From the NCBI RefSeq assembly GCF_014205335.1, contig NZ_JACHNH010000001.1, positions 1,488,001 to 1,552,000 of the forward strand: DNA of 64,000 nucleotides, written 5' to 3'. The DNA comes from Amorphoplanes digitatis (lineage in GTDB: Bacteria; Actinomycetota; Actinomycetes; Mycobacteriales; Micromonosporaceae). Positions within the stretch are counted from its first letter, which is position 1. Every line of letters begins with the position of its first letter. The notes beneath the pieces are model-generated. The model saw only the letters and a program-made list of their open reading frames with translations. It was not told where the DNA came from and did not search any database. This document shows positions 51,906-60,484 of this stretch, piece after piece. The translations under genes and the position numbers were made by a program.

Positions 51906-53066
51906 ATGATCAAAGTGGTCGGGCTGGTCCTGCATCCGAGACGGGACTGCGGATCCGCCATCGACGCCATCGTGCGGTGGGCGGCGGCGCATGACGTGAC
52001 CGTGCTCGGGGTGCATGACGAGATCAACCGGATCGACTGCGACGCCGTCGCGGTCTCCGCCGAGGAGATGGTCGAGCGCGCCGGGCTGCTGGTCAGCCTC
52101 GGCGGCGACGGCACCATGCTGCGCACCATGCGTCTGGTCGAGGGCCGCAAGACGCCCGTGCTCGGCGTCAACGTCGGCCGGCTCGGCTTCCTCGCCGAGG
52201 TCGACCTGCCCGACCTGCCCGGCGCCCTGTCGTCGATAGACGAGCACCGGTTCACCATCGAGGCACGCACCGCGGTGCGTGCCGTGCTGCCCGGCGGCGA
52301 AGAGGTGTCGGCGTTCAACGACATCGCCCTGGTCCGGGTGCCCGGCGACGGGCTCGCGCACGTCGGCATCAACGTCGAGGGCAGCAACTTCGTCCGGTAC
52401 GCGGCCGACGCGGTGATCGTCGCGACGCCGACCGGCTCGACCGCGTACAGCTTCTCGGCGGGTGGCCCGATCGTGTCGCCCAACGTCGAGGGCCTGCTGG
52501 TCAGCGCCGCCGCGGCGCACTCGTCGTTCAACCGCTCGCTGATGCTGTCGGCCGACGAGCAGCTCGAGCTCGACGTGCGCCCGACCAGCGGCCGGCTCGC
52601 GGTCGAGGTCGACGGCATCATCCACGGGTACGCCGAGCCCGGCGACAAGCTGGCCATCGTCTCCGTCCCCGCGGCCGCGCAGGTCATCCGCTTCGGCGGG
52701 ACCTCGTTCTACGAGCGCGCCCGCCGCAAGCTGCGGGTCGAGGGCAGCGCACAGGTCGGCGGCGGCGAGCCGGCGGACGCCACGGTCGTCGACAGCTTCG
52801 AGCGGTCGCGCTACGAGGTCCTGCTCGACGGCGAGCTGGCCGGCATCCTGAGCTACCGGCGCCACGGCGGCGCGGTCGAGCTCACCCACACCGAGATCAA
52901 CCAGGCCTTCCAGGGCCAGGGCCTGGCCGCCCGCCTGGCCGCGGCGGCACTCGCCGACGCCCGCGGCCGGGACACCCCGGTGATCGCGACCTGCCCCTTC
53001 GTCGCCCGCTACGTGGAGCGGCACCCCGAGTTCAACGACCTGCTCGCCGAGGGAGGGTCCCGCTGA
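51906..53066 (+). CDS. NAD kinase fused to a YjdJ-type GNAT domain
   Basis: A 386-residue fusion. Residues 1-285 are an ATP-dependent NAD kinase, making NADP from NAD: GGDGT in LVSLGGDGTMLRT, GVNVGRLGFLAEV, FNDIAL, and TPTGSTAYSFSAGGPIV. Residues about 300-380 form a small acetyltransferase-like domain of the YjdJ type (YEVLLDGELAGILSYR, HTEINQAFQGQGLAARL, CPFVARYVERHPEF). Ordinary NAD kinases end where the linker begins. The gene heads a four-gene run with a UBP zinc finger (TGATG overlap), a receiver-flavin reductase and a histidine kinase. It is probably a second NAD kinase, as none of the genes usually near the housekeeping copy are here. Confidence 0.85.
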   Translation: MIKVVGLVLHPRRDCGSAIDAIVRWAAAHDVTVLGVHDEINRIDCDAVAVSAEEMVERAGLLVSLGGDGTMLRTMRLVEGRKTPVLGVNVGRLGFLAEVDLPDLPGALSSIDEHRFTIEARTAVRAVLPGGEEVSAFNDIALVRVPGDGLAHVGINVEGSNFVRYAADAVIVATPTGSTAYSFSAGGPIVSPNVEGLLVSAAAAHSSFNRSLMLSADEQLELDVRPTSGRLAVEVDGIIHGYAEPGDKLAIVSVPAAAQVIRFGGTSFYERARRKLRVEGSAQVGGGEPADATVVDSFERSRYEVLLDGELAGILSYRRHGGAVELTHTEINQAFQGQGLAARLAAAALADARGRDTPVIATCPFVARYVERHPEFNDLLAEGGSR

Positions 53067-53362
53067 TGACCGATACCACCTGCACACACCTCGACCGGAC
53101 CGGCGACGTGAGCCCGTCCGGCGCCGGCTGCGTCGAATGCCTGGCCGCCGGCGGCCGCTGGGTGCACCTGCGCGTCTGCATGACGTGCGGCCACGTCGGC
53201 TGCTGCGACTCGTCGCCCGGCCGGCACGCGACCGCCCACTTCCACGCCGCCGGCCACCCGATCGTGCAGTCGTACGAGCCGGGCGAGGACTGGTGGTGGT
53301 GCTACCTGGACAACGTGGCCTTCGAGGTCGCGGACGACGCCCGCTCGTTCACGCATCCGTAA
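53066..53362 (+). CDS. UBP-type zinc finger protein
   Basis: A 98-residue single-domain protein of the zf-UBP family. Likely zinc ligands are Cys6 and His8 (CTHL), the pair in CVEC, the pair in CMTCGHVGCC and histidines in GRHATAHFHAAGHP. In eukaryotes this fold binds the free C-terminus of ubiquitin; bacterial single-domain copies have no established ligand. Its start codon overlaps the NAD kinase stop and the next gene lies 11 bp on, so it belongs to the redox operon. It could be an adaptor or a thiol/zinc sensor (inference). Confidence 0.9.
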   Translation: MTDTTCTHLDRTGDVSPSGAGCVECLAAGGRWVHLRVCMTCGHVGCCDSSPGRHATAHFHAAGHPIVQSYEPGEDWWWCYLDNVAFEVADDARSFTHP

Positions 53363-53373
53363 GGACTTCCGCC

Positions 53374-55032
53374 ATGGGCCAACCCGCCATCCTGACCGTC
53401 GACGACGACCCTTCGGTCTCCCGGGCCATCGCCCGTGACCTGCGGCGGCGCTACGGCGAGGCGTACCGGATCATCCGGGCGGCTTCGGCAGCGGAGGCGC
53501 TCGAGGCGCTGCGCGAGCTCAAGCTGCGCGGCGGCCGGGTCGCCGTCCTGCTGGCCGACTACCGGATGCCGCAGATGAACGGCATCGAGTTCCTGGAGCA
53601 GGCGATGGACCTGTTCCCGAACGCCCGCCGCGCCCTGCTCACCGCGTACGCGGACACCGACGCGGCGATACAGGCCATCAACGTGGTCGACGTCGACCAC
53701 TACCTGCTCAAGCCCTGGGACCCGCCGGAGGAGAAGCTCTACCCGGTCATCGACGAGCTGCTCGACGCCTGGCAGGCCACCGGCGACCGGGAGATCGAGG
53801 ACATCCGCGTCGTCGGGCACCGGTGGAGCGAGCCGTCGTACCAGATCCGGGACTTCCTGGCGCGCAACCTGGTCCCGTACCGGTGGCTCGCCGCCGACGA
53901 CCCCGAGGGGCGCCGCCTGCTGGACGCCGCGGGTGTCGGCCCGGAGTCGATCCCGCTGGTGGTCACCGCGGACGGCCGGGCGATGGCGCAGCCGAGCACG
54001 TCGGAGGTCGCCGAGGCGGCCGGGCTGTCGACGGCCCCGGAACGCGACTTCTACGACCTGATCATCGTGGGCGGCGGCCCGGCCGGGCTCGGCGCCGCCG
54101 TCTACGGCGCGTCCGAGGGCCTCCGGACGCTGCTCGTCGAGCGGCAGGCCGTCGGCGGGCAGGCGGGGCAGAGCTCCCGGATCGAGAACTACCTGGGCTT
54201 CCCGGACGGCATCTCCGGCGCGCAGCTCACCGACCGGGCGCGCCGGCAGGCCGGCAAGTTCGACGCCGAGGTGCTCAACACCCGCGAGGTGGTCGGCCTG
54301 CACACCGACGGCTCCGCACGGACGCTGCGTTTCGCGGACGGCGCGGAGGTCTCGGCGCACTCGATTGTGCTGGCCACCGGCGTGGCCTACCGGCCGCTGA
54401 TCGCTGACGGCATCGCCGAGCTGACCGGCGCCGGCGTCTACTACGGCTCGGCCGCGACGGAGGGGCCGTCCTGCGCGGGCAGCGACGTCTACATCATCGG
54501 CGGCGCGAACTCCGCCGGCCAGGCCGCGCTCTTCTTCTCCCGGTACGCCCGGAGCGTGACCCTGCTGGTGCGCGGCGACTCCCTCGAGGCGTCCATGTCG
54601 TACTACCTGATCCAGCAGCTCAACAGCGTCGAGAACGTGCACGTGCGCACCCGCTGCGAGGTGGTCGGCGCGCAGGGCGGCGGCCACCTACAGGCGATCA
54701 CCATCTGCGACAGCAAGAACAACACGGTGACCAGCGTCGAGTGCGGCTACCTGTTCGTCTTCATCGGCGCCGAGCCGCGCACCGACTGGCTCGGCGACGC
54801 GGTGGCCCGCGACGAGAAGGGCTTCGTCTACACGGGCCCCGACCTGCTCTCGCCGAATGGGGGCCGGCCGCGGGGATGGGATCGGGACCGGGATCCGTTC
54901 TATCTGGAGTGCAGCGTTCCCGGCATCTTCGCCGCCGGCGACGTCCGGGCCAACTCGGTCAAGCGGGTGGCCTCGGCGGTCGGCGAGGGCGCGATGGCCG
55001 TCACGCTGGTCCACCGCTACCTGGAGGCGTAG
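53374..55032 (+). CDS. Receiver domain-thioredoxin reductase-like flavoprotein fusion
   Basis: A 552-residue fusion. Residues 1-125 are a response-regulator receiver (acidic VDDDPS, phospho-acceptor Asp62 in LLADYRMP, Lys in LLKPWD). Residues about 145-220 resemble a thioredoxin/glutaredoxin fold without cysteines. Residues about 228-552 are a thioredoxin reductase-like FAD/NAD(P)H enzyme: IIVGGGPAGLGAAVYGAS, IENYLGFPDGISG, VYIIGGANSAGQAA and GIFAAGDVRANSVKRVA. At the place of the redox CxxC there is AATE, so it cannot reduce thioredoxin in the usual way. Phosphorylation by the kinase encoded next may gate electron flow (inference). Confidence 0.9.
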   Translation: MGQPAILTVDDDPSVSRAIARDLRRRYGEAYRIIRAASAAEALEALRELKLRGGRVAVLLADYRMPQMNGIEFLEQAMDLFPNARRALLTAYADTDAAIQAINVVDVDHYLLKPWDPPEEKLYPVIDELLDAWQATGDREIEDIRVVGHRWSEPSYQIRDFLARNLVPYRWLAADDPEGRRLLDAAGVGPESIPLVVTADGRAMAQPSTSEVAEAAGLSTAPERDFYDLIIVGGGPAGLGAAVYGASEGLRTLLVERQAVGGQAGQSSRIENYLGFPDGISGAQLTDRARRQAGKFDAEVLNTREVVGLHTDGSARTLRFADGAEVSAHSIVLATGVAYRPLIADGIAELTGAGVYYGSAATEGPSCAGSDVYIIGGANSAGQAALFFSRYARSVTLLVRGDSLEASMSYYLIQQLNSVENVHVRTRCEVVGAQGGGHLQAITICDSKNNTVTSVECGYLFVFIGAEPRTDWLGDAVARDEKGFVYTGPDLLSPNGGRPRGWDRDRDPFYLECSVPGIFAAGDVRANSVKRVASAVGEGAMAVTLVHRYLEA

Positions 55033-55034
55033 TG

Positions 55035-56471
55035 ATGACCGAACCCGGCAGGCTCGCCGTCGACGAGCTGCGCACCCTGTTCCTTTTCGAGAAGCTGACC
55101 GACGAGCAGCTGGCCTGGCTCGCCGCGCACGGCCGCACGCGGCGCGTCGCGGCCGGGCAGCTGGTGATCCAGGAGGGTGAGCCGGCCGAGGAGTTCTTCG
55201 TCCTGCTCAGCGGCACCGTCTCGCTCACCCGCAGGGTCGGCCAGGACGACGTGGAGACCATCCGTACCGAGCAGCGCGGCGTCTACATGGGCGCGACCCA
55301 GGCGTACCTGCGCGACGAGGGCGTGCAGCGCCGGTACCAGGCGTCCATGCGCGCGCTCGACGACAGCGACTTCTTCGTGCTGAGCGCCGAGGACTTCGGC
55401 GCCCTGATGCGCGAGTGGTTCCCGATGGCGCTGCACCTGCTGGAGGGCCTGACCCTCGGCATGCGCAACACCCAGGCGGCGATCGGCGAGCGGCAGCGGC
55501 TGATGGCGCTCGGCGCGCTCTCCGCGGGCCTCATGCACGAGCTCAACAACCCCGCGGCCGCCGCGTCGCGTGCCACCGGGGCGCTGCGCCAGCGGGTCGC
55601 CGGCATGCGGCACAAGCTGGGCATGCTCGCCGCCGGCAAGGTCGCGCCGGAACGGCTCGACGCGCTCGTCGAGCTTCAGGAGGACGTCATCGAGCGGGCC
55701 GCGAAGGCGCCCGTGCTGACCGCCCTCCAGGCCTCCGACCGCGAGGACGAGCTCGGCGACTGGATGGAGCGCAACGACGTCACGGGCGGCTGGGACCTCG
55801 CCCCGGTCTTCGCCCAAGGCGGGCTCGACCTCGACTGCCTGGAGCTGATCAAGGCCAAGGTGGTCGAGCCGGGCCTGCTCGACCAGGCCATCCACTGGAT
55901 CGGGTACGCGCTCGAGACCGAGCAGCTGATGAGCGACATCGAGGAGGCCACCGGCCGGGTCTCCTCGCTGGTCACCTCGGCGAAGCAGTACTCGCACCTG
56001 GACCGCGCCGCGCACCAGTGGATCGACGTGCACACCGGGCTGGACAGCACCCTGGTGATGCTCGCCCACAAGATCGGTACGGGCGTCGAGGTGGTCAAGG
56101 AGTACGACCGCGACCTGCCGCAGGTGCCGGCCCACCCGGCCGAGCTCAACCAGGTCTGGACCAACATCATCGACAACGCGGTGCAGGCCATGCAGGGCGC
56201 CGGCACGCTGACCGTCAGGACCTACCGCCGCGACGACCACGTCGTGGTCTCGATCGGCGACACCGGTCCCGGCGTACCGGAGGAGCTGCGCAAGCGGGTC
56301 TTCGAGCCGTTCTTCACCACGAAGGCGGTGGGCGAGGGCACGGGGCTCGGCCTCGACATCTCGTACCGGATCGTGGTCAGCGGCCACGGCGGCGACATCG
56401 TCCTGGACTCCCGGCCGGGCGACACCCGGTTCGTGGTGAGCCTGCCGATGACGGAGCCGGCCTCGCGCTGA
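55035..56471 (+). CDS. Soluble histidine kinase with cyclic-nucleotide-binding sensor domain
   Basis: A 478-residue cytosolic kinase. Residues 10-130 form a Crp-type cNMP-binding domain (VIQEGEPAEEFFVLLSGTVSL), then the H box LSAGLMHELNNPAAA with His168, an unusually long helical insertion (about 185-330), and the ATP-binding domain with WTNIIDNAVQAM, DTGPGVP, FEPFFTTK and GTGLGL. No transmembrane helix. It begins two bases after the receiver-reductase stop codon, making that protein's Asp62 the most likely phosphorylation target. The effector of the cNMP domain is unknown. Confidence 0.93.
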   Translation: MTEPGRLAVDELRTLFLFEKLTDEQLAWLAAHGRTRRVAAGQLVIQEGEPAEEFFVLLSGTVSLTRRVGQDDVETIRTEQRGVYMGATQAYLRDEGVQRRYQASMRALDDSDFFVLSAEDFGALMREWFPMALHLLEGLTLGMRNTQAAIGERQRLMALGALSAGLMHELNNPAAAASRATGALRQRVAGMRHKLGMLAAGKVAPERLDALVELQEDVIERAAKAPVLTALQASDREDELGDWMERNDVTGGWDLAPVFAQGGLDLDCLELIKAKVVEPGLLDQAIHWIGYALETEQLMSDIEEATGRVSSLVTSAKQYSHLDRAAHQWIDVHTGLDSTLVMLAHKIGTGVEVVKEYDRDLPQVPAHPAELNQVWTNIIDNAVQAMQGAGTLTVRTYRRDDHVVVSIGDTGPGVPEELRKRVFEPFFTTKAVGEGTGLGLDISYRIVVSGHGGDIVLDSRPGDTRFVVSLPMTEPASR

Positions 56472-56477
56472 GCGGGC

Positions 56478-56503
56478 GCTCCCGCGGCCGTGGCCGCGGG
56501 AGC
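56478..56503. terminator. Bidirectional hairpin terminator
   Basis: A 12-bp perfect inverted repeat GCTCCCGCGGCC/GGCCGCGGGAGC with a 2-base centre (effective loop larger), between the convergent kinase and DinB genes. It marks the end of the redox operon. Confidence 0.8.
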
Positions 56504-56512
56504 ACCGTCGGC

Positions 56513-57019
56513 TCAGCCGCCGAGCAGCCCCCGGACGTACGCGGCCTGGCCCGCGTGCTGAATGTCGTCGTTCAGGACGCTCACCAGCCGCACGCCCAGG
56601 GTGACCGGCGGATCCCAGGACCGGTCCACGACCTTGTCCAGGTCGCCGGCGGACAGCCCGGCGAGGTAGCTCAGGGTCTGCTCGTGCACCGCCTGGTAGT
56701 AGTCGACCAGCACGTTCGAGCTCTCCGGGCGCACGGCCAGCACCTGCGCGGACGTGTGCCCGTAGCCGTTGTCGTCCGGGTCCGGCTTCAGGCCGAGGCG
56801 GCCGGCCCAGTCGCCGCTCGTGTACACCTGCTCGGCACCGGTCAGCTCGGCGAGGTGCCCGTCCTGTATCCGGGTGAGGTGCCACACCAGCCAGGCGACC
56901 GTGTTGGCGCCCTCGGCCGGTGGGGTGCGCAGCTGCTCCGGGCTCAGGCCCTCGACCGCGGTCCGCACCAGACCGGGCAGGCGGCCGAAGGCCTCGGCGA
57001 GCAATTCGTTGACGTTCAC
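56513..57019 (-). CDS. DinB-family protein (mycothiol-dependent enzyme-like)
   Basis: A 168-residue DinB four-helix protein with likely metal ligands in NTVAWLVWHLTRIQDGHL and VLNDDIQHAGQAAYVRG. This arrangement is common in actinomycete mycothiol-dependent S-transferases and maleylpyruvate isomerases. The start is ATG 57019. It follows the transmembrane-protein gene by 28 bp on the same strand and may be co-transcribed. Confidence 0.85.
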   Translation of the reverse strand: MNVNELLAEAFGRLPGLVRTAVEGLSPEQLRTPPAEGANTVAWLVWHLTRIQDGHLAELTGAEQVYTSGDWAGRLGLKPDPDDNGYGHTSAQVLAVRPESSNVLVDYYQAVHEQTLSYLAGLSAGDLDKVVDRSWDPPVTLGVRLVSVLNDDIQHAGQAAYVRGLLGG

Positions 57020-57047
57020 GGTGGCGCGCTCCTTCGCTCGGATCGGG

Positions 57048-57776
57048 TCACTCCGCCGGATCGGTCCCGTCCGGCACCTGCCCGTCCTGGTTCATCGGCT
57101 GCTGCTCCTGGGTGTCGGCCGGCGGGGTCTGCTGCGGGACCTCGGCGGTGGGCCCGGTGGTGGGCTCCGCGGTCGGCTCCGTCGTCGCCGCCGGTGCCGG
57201 TTCGGTGGCCGGTGCCTCGCCGGCCGGGCCGGTCGGCGTCTCGTCGACGGCCGGCGCCTCGGAGTTCTCCGGCGTCGGCGTCACCGCCGGCTTGCCCGAT
57301 CCGCCACCGAAGAGGCTGCCGACCGAGGTGGTCGACGACGACGTGGTGCCGACGGTCGACGCCATCGACCTGCCCGTCATCAGCTCGAACATCGTAAGCG
57401 CGCCGATGGCCAGCACGAACAACGCCGCCGACGCCACGGCGACGTGTCGCCAGCGGATGTTCCGGCGCGGCGGCACGGTGCGCGACGGGTTCTCCTGTTT
57501 CGTGGCGGCGGCGACCGGTGGCGTGCCGACGGCCGACGGCACCTTCACGAACGTCGGTGCGATCGCGCCGATGCGCTTCGCGCCCCGGTTCAGCGACCTG
57601 TGGTAAATCTCCGTCCCTAACGAGCCGACGACGCTGGCGACGGCCGCACCGGCCAGCGTGCCGGCGACTCCGAGAAAGGAGCCGACGACCGCCGCGGTGA
57701 CCGCCGCGAGCGTGCCCGCGATGACCTTGGAAACCTCGATGCCGGACCAGAAACGGTCCGTTGCGTGCTCGCTCAT
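57048..57776 (-). CDS. Membrane protein with a Pro/Thr/Glu-rich tail
   Basis: A 242-residue protein. Residues about 14-55 contain hydrophobic, Gly-rich helices (VIAGTLAAVTAAVVGSFLGV), followed by a basic loop, another helix near residues 110-130, and a disordered tail of over 90 residues rich in Thr, Pro and Glu that should be outside the cell. I do not recognise a family. ATG 57776 has a nearby AGGAGG; GTG 57794 is an alternative start. Confidence 0.65.
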   Translation of the reverse strand: MSEHATDRFWSGIEVSKVIAGTLAAVTAAVVGSFLGVAGTLAGAAVASVVGSLGTEIYHRSLNRGAKRIGAIAPTFVKVPSAVGTPPVAAATKQENPSRTVPPRRNIRWRHVAVASAALFVLAIGALTMFELMTGRSMASTVGTTSSSTTSVGSLFGGGSGKPAVTPTPENSEAPAVDETPTGPAGEAPATEPAPAATTEPTAEPTTGPTAEVPQQTPPADTQEQQPMNQDGQVPDGTDPAE

Positions 57777-57815
57777 GTCCTCCTCACTTGCCACTTCAGA
57801 AATCCGGGCAAAGAC

Positions 57816-59141
57816 TCAACCTTTACCGATACGTTCCCCGCTAAACCAGCCCCGCTCCGCGAGCACCTCGCGCACCGGCCGGACGATCACGCCGTGGTCG
57901 GCGGCCATCCGGGCTCTGGCCAGCCTGCGGGTGCGCAGAATGCCGATCAGGCCGATGGCGCCGATCACGTACTGCACCGACATGGCGACCCTGAAGTCCA
58001 CAATGTCGTAATCGGCCCGCCCGCCCGTGCGGGCGTCGAGAATCAGCCCGACGAGCAGGATCGACACCAGCGACGCGACGAAGCCCCCGACGTTCACGAT
58101 GCCGGTGGCCGTGCCGAGCCGGCTCGGCGGATTGAAGGTGCGGGCGAACTCGAACCCGATCATCGAGCCCGGGCCGCCCAGGCCCAGCGCCAGCACGAGC
58201 AGCGTCAGCACCGGCAGCGGCGCCCGCCCCGGCCACCCGATGACCAGACCCCAGCCGACGGCATTCGCGCCGATCACCCCGAGCACCAGCCACGAGCGGC
58301 GCAGCGGATGCCGCTGCACTAGCACGCCGACCACCGGCCCGGCGGCCATGCCGGTCAGGACGAACAGGGTGAGCAGCGCGCTCGCCTCGCCCCGCCGCAG
58401 GCCCTCGCCCGCGACCAGGAACGGATAGCCCCAGATCAGCGCGAAGACCGTGCCCGGAAACTGGGTGGTGAAGTGCGTCCACAACCCGAGCCGGGTGCCC
58501 GGATGCCGCCAGGCGCCGGCCAGGTCGTCGCCGAGCTGGCGAAGCGTGACCGCCTCGCCCGAGTCGACCCGCCGGTCCGGGGCGTCGTGCAGGGCCACCA
58601 GCGCGACGATCGCCACGAAGACCCCGGCGGCCGACGCCGAGACGAAGGCCGCGGTCCAGCCCGCGCCGGCCAGCAGCGCGGCCAGCGGTACGGCGCTGAG
58701 CACCTGCCCCAGCTGCCCGACGAGGCCGGAGAGCTGGGTGACGACCGGCACACGCCGGGCCGGGAACCACCGCGGCACCAGCCGCAGCACGCTGATGAAC
58801 GTCATCGCGTCGCCGGCACCCACCAGGACCCGCGCGAGGACCGCGCCGGTGACCCCGTCCGCGAACGCCATAAGCGCCTGCCCCGCCGCCATGACCAGGC
58901 CACCGGTCACGATCAGCCGCAGCGAACCGAACCGGTCCAACAGCAGCCCGACGGGCACCTGGAGGCCGGCGTAGACAAGCAGTTGCAGGACGGCGAACGA
59001 GCCGAGCGCACCGGCACCGATGTCGAACCGTGCCTGCGCGTCCAGCCCGGCGACCCCGAGCGACGTGCGATGCAGCACCGCGACCACGTAGGCCGACAGC
59101 CCAACGGCCCATACTGCCCAGGCCCGGGCTCCGCCTTGCAT
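57816..59141 (-). CDS. MFS transporter
   Basis: A 441-residue 12-helix major facilitator. Motif A-like QVPVGLLLDRFGSLRLI follows helix 2, and the first helix has YVVAVLHRTSLGVAG, as in the nitrate/anion:cation-symporter-like and hexuronate-type groups. Direction and substrate cannot be inferred. It is divergent from the RCC1-repeat gene. Confidence 0.85.
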   Translation of the reverse strand: MQGGARAWAVWAVGLSAYVVAVLHRTSLGVAGLDAQARFDIGAGALGSFAVLQLLVYAGLQVPVGLLLDRFGSLRLIVTGGLVMAAGQALMAFADGVTGAVLARVLVGAGDAMTFISVLRLVPRWFPARRVPVVTQLSGLVGQLGQVLSAVPLAALLAGAGWTAAFVSASAAGVFVAIVALVALHDAPDRRVDSGEAVTLRQLGDDLAGAWRHPGTRLGLWTHFTTQFPGTVFALIWGYPFLVAGEGLRRGEASALLTLFVLTGMAAGPVVGVLVQRHPLRRSWLVLGVIGANAVGWGLVIGWPGRAPLPVLTLLVLALGLGGPGSMIGFEFARTFNPPSRLGTATGIVNVGGFVASLVSILLVGLILDARTGGRADYDIVDFRVAMSVQYVIGAIGLIGILRTRRLARARMAADHGVIVRPVREVLAERGWFSGERIGKG

Positions 59142-59302
59142 GAAAAGGTCTCCGTCCGCTCGCGTCGCCTCCAGCCAACTCCGCGGCGGGGGGCATCGAC
59201 AACGACCGGGGTCACAACGGGCACGTGCGTCCGGTCACCGGATATGTCGAATCTTGTGGGATAGCGATCGGCGGTCCGCGGTGCTGTGATGGTGTCGGTT
59301 CT

Positions 59303-60484
59303 GTGCCGAAAAGGACCTTTGCGATGATCGGAACCCTGGGGGCGCTGGCGGCGGTGACCGGCGTGCCCGCCGCGGCGCGGCCGGCGGGCGGCGCCACGAT
59401 CCAGGTCGACGCCGGTGACTCACACACCTGTGCGCGCGGCCGCGACGGCCGGGCCTACTGCTGGGGCGACGGCAGCAGTGGTCAGCTGGGCAACGGCGAC
59501 GTCGTGCGGCACTCGAGCCCGGTTGCGGTGACCGCACCGGCGGCCGGGGTGAGCTTCACCCAGCTCACCGCCGGCTACCGCCAGACGTGCGGGCTGGGCA
59601 GCGATGCCAGGGCCTACTGCTGGGGCTCCAACTACAGCGGCGAGCTGGGCAACGGCGACAACACGGACCGGCCGACCCCGGTGGCGGTGAAGTCCCCGGC
59701 CCCTGGGGTGGGCTTTACTCAGCTCACCGCCGGTTACAGCCACACCTGCGGGCTGGGCGGCGACGCCCGGGCCTACTGCTGGGGCGCCGGCAGCCTCGGT
59801 GAGCTGGGTGACGGGTCAAGTACGAGCCGGTCGACCCCGGTCGCGGTGAAATCCCGGGTGAGCTTCACCCAGGTCAGCGCCGGCATCAGCCACACGTGCG
59901 GGCTGGGCGGCGACGCCCGGGCGTACTGCTGGGGCGTCGGCCTCAGCGGTGAGCTGGGCAACGGCGACACCAGGATCCGGTCGACCCCGGTGGCGGTGAG
60001 CGCGCCGGCCCCCGGGGTGACGTTCACCCGGATCGCCGCCGGTTTCAGCAACGCGTGCGGGCTGGGCAGCGACGCCCGGGCCTACTGCTGGGGCTCCGGC
60101 GGCTTCGGTCAGCTGGGCGACGGCGCGAGCAGGGACCGGTCGACCCCGGTCGCGGTGCAATCCCCGGTGACGTTCACCCAGATCAGCCCCGGTGTCCACC
60201 ACACCTGCGGGCTGGGCGGCGACGCCCGGGCCTACTGCTGGGGCGACGGCAGCAGCGGTCAGCTGGGCGACGGCGACACCATTAACCGGCCGACACCGGT
60301 TGCGGTGACCGCGCCCGCGCCGGGGGTGACTTTCACCCGGGTCAGCGCCGGTAGCGGCTTCACGTGTGGGCTGGGCAGCGATGCCCGGACCTACTGCTGG
60401 GGCGCCAACCGCTACCACCAGTTGGGGCACGGCGACATCAGGACCCACCTGACTCCGGTGGCGGTCCGGTTCCCTAAGCGGTGA
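59303..60484 (+). CDS. Secreted RCC1-repeat propeller protein
   Basis: A 393-residue exported protein. The signal peptide (MIGTLGALAAVTGVPAAA) is followed by seven RCC1 repeats of about 50 residues, each built on TCGLG-DARAYCWG, GQLG or GELG, and TPVAV. Seven copies fit a closed seven-bladed propeller. Each repeat has two cysteines 10 residues apart, so up to seven disulfides are possible in the oxidising exterior. A binding role is likely. GTG 59303 was chosen because it gives a normal signal peptide; ATG 59324 also works. The 3' end overlaps the peptidase gene by 11 bp. Confidence 0.85.
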   Translation: MPKRTFAMIGTLGALAAVTGVPAAARPAGGATIQVDAGDSHTCARGRDGRAYCWGDGSSGQLGNGDVVRHSSPVAVTAPAAGVSFTQLTAGYRQTCGLGSDARAYCWGSNYSGELGNGDNTDRPTPVAVKSPAPGVGFTQLTAGYSHTCGLGGDARAYCWGAGSLGELGDGSSTSRSTPVAVKSRVSFTQVSAGISHTCGLGGDARAYCWGVGLSGELGNGDTRIRSTPVAVSAPAPGVTFTRIAAGFSNACGLGSDARAYCWGSGGFGQLGDGASRDRSTPVAVQSPVTFTQISPGVHHTCGLGGDARAYCWGDGSSGQLGDGDTINRPTPVAVTAPAPGVTFTRVSAGSGFTCGLGSDARTYCWGANRYHQLGHGDIRTHLTPVAVRFPKR

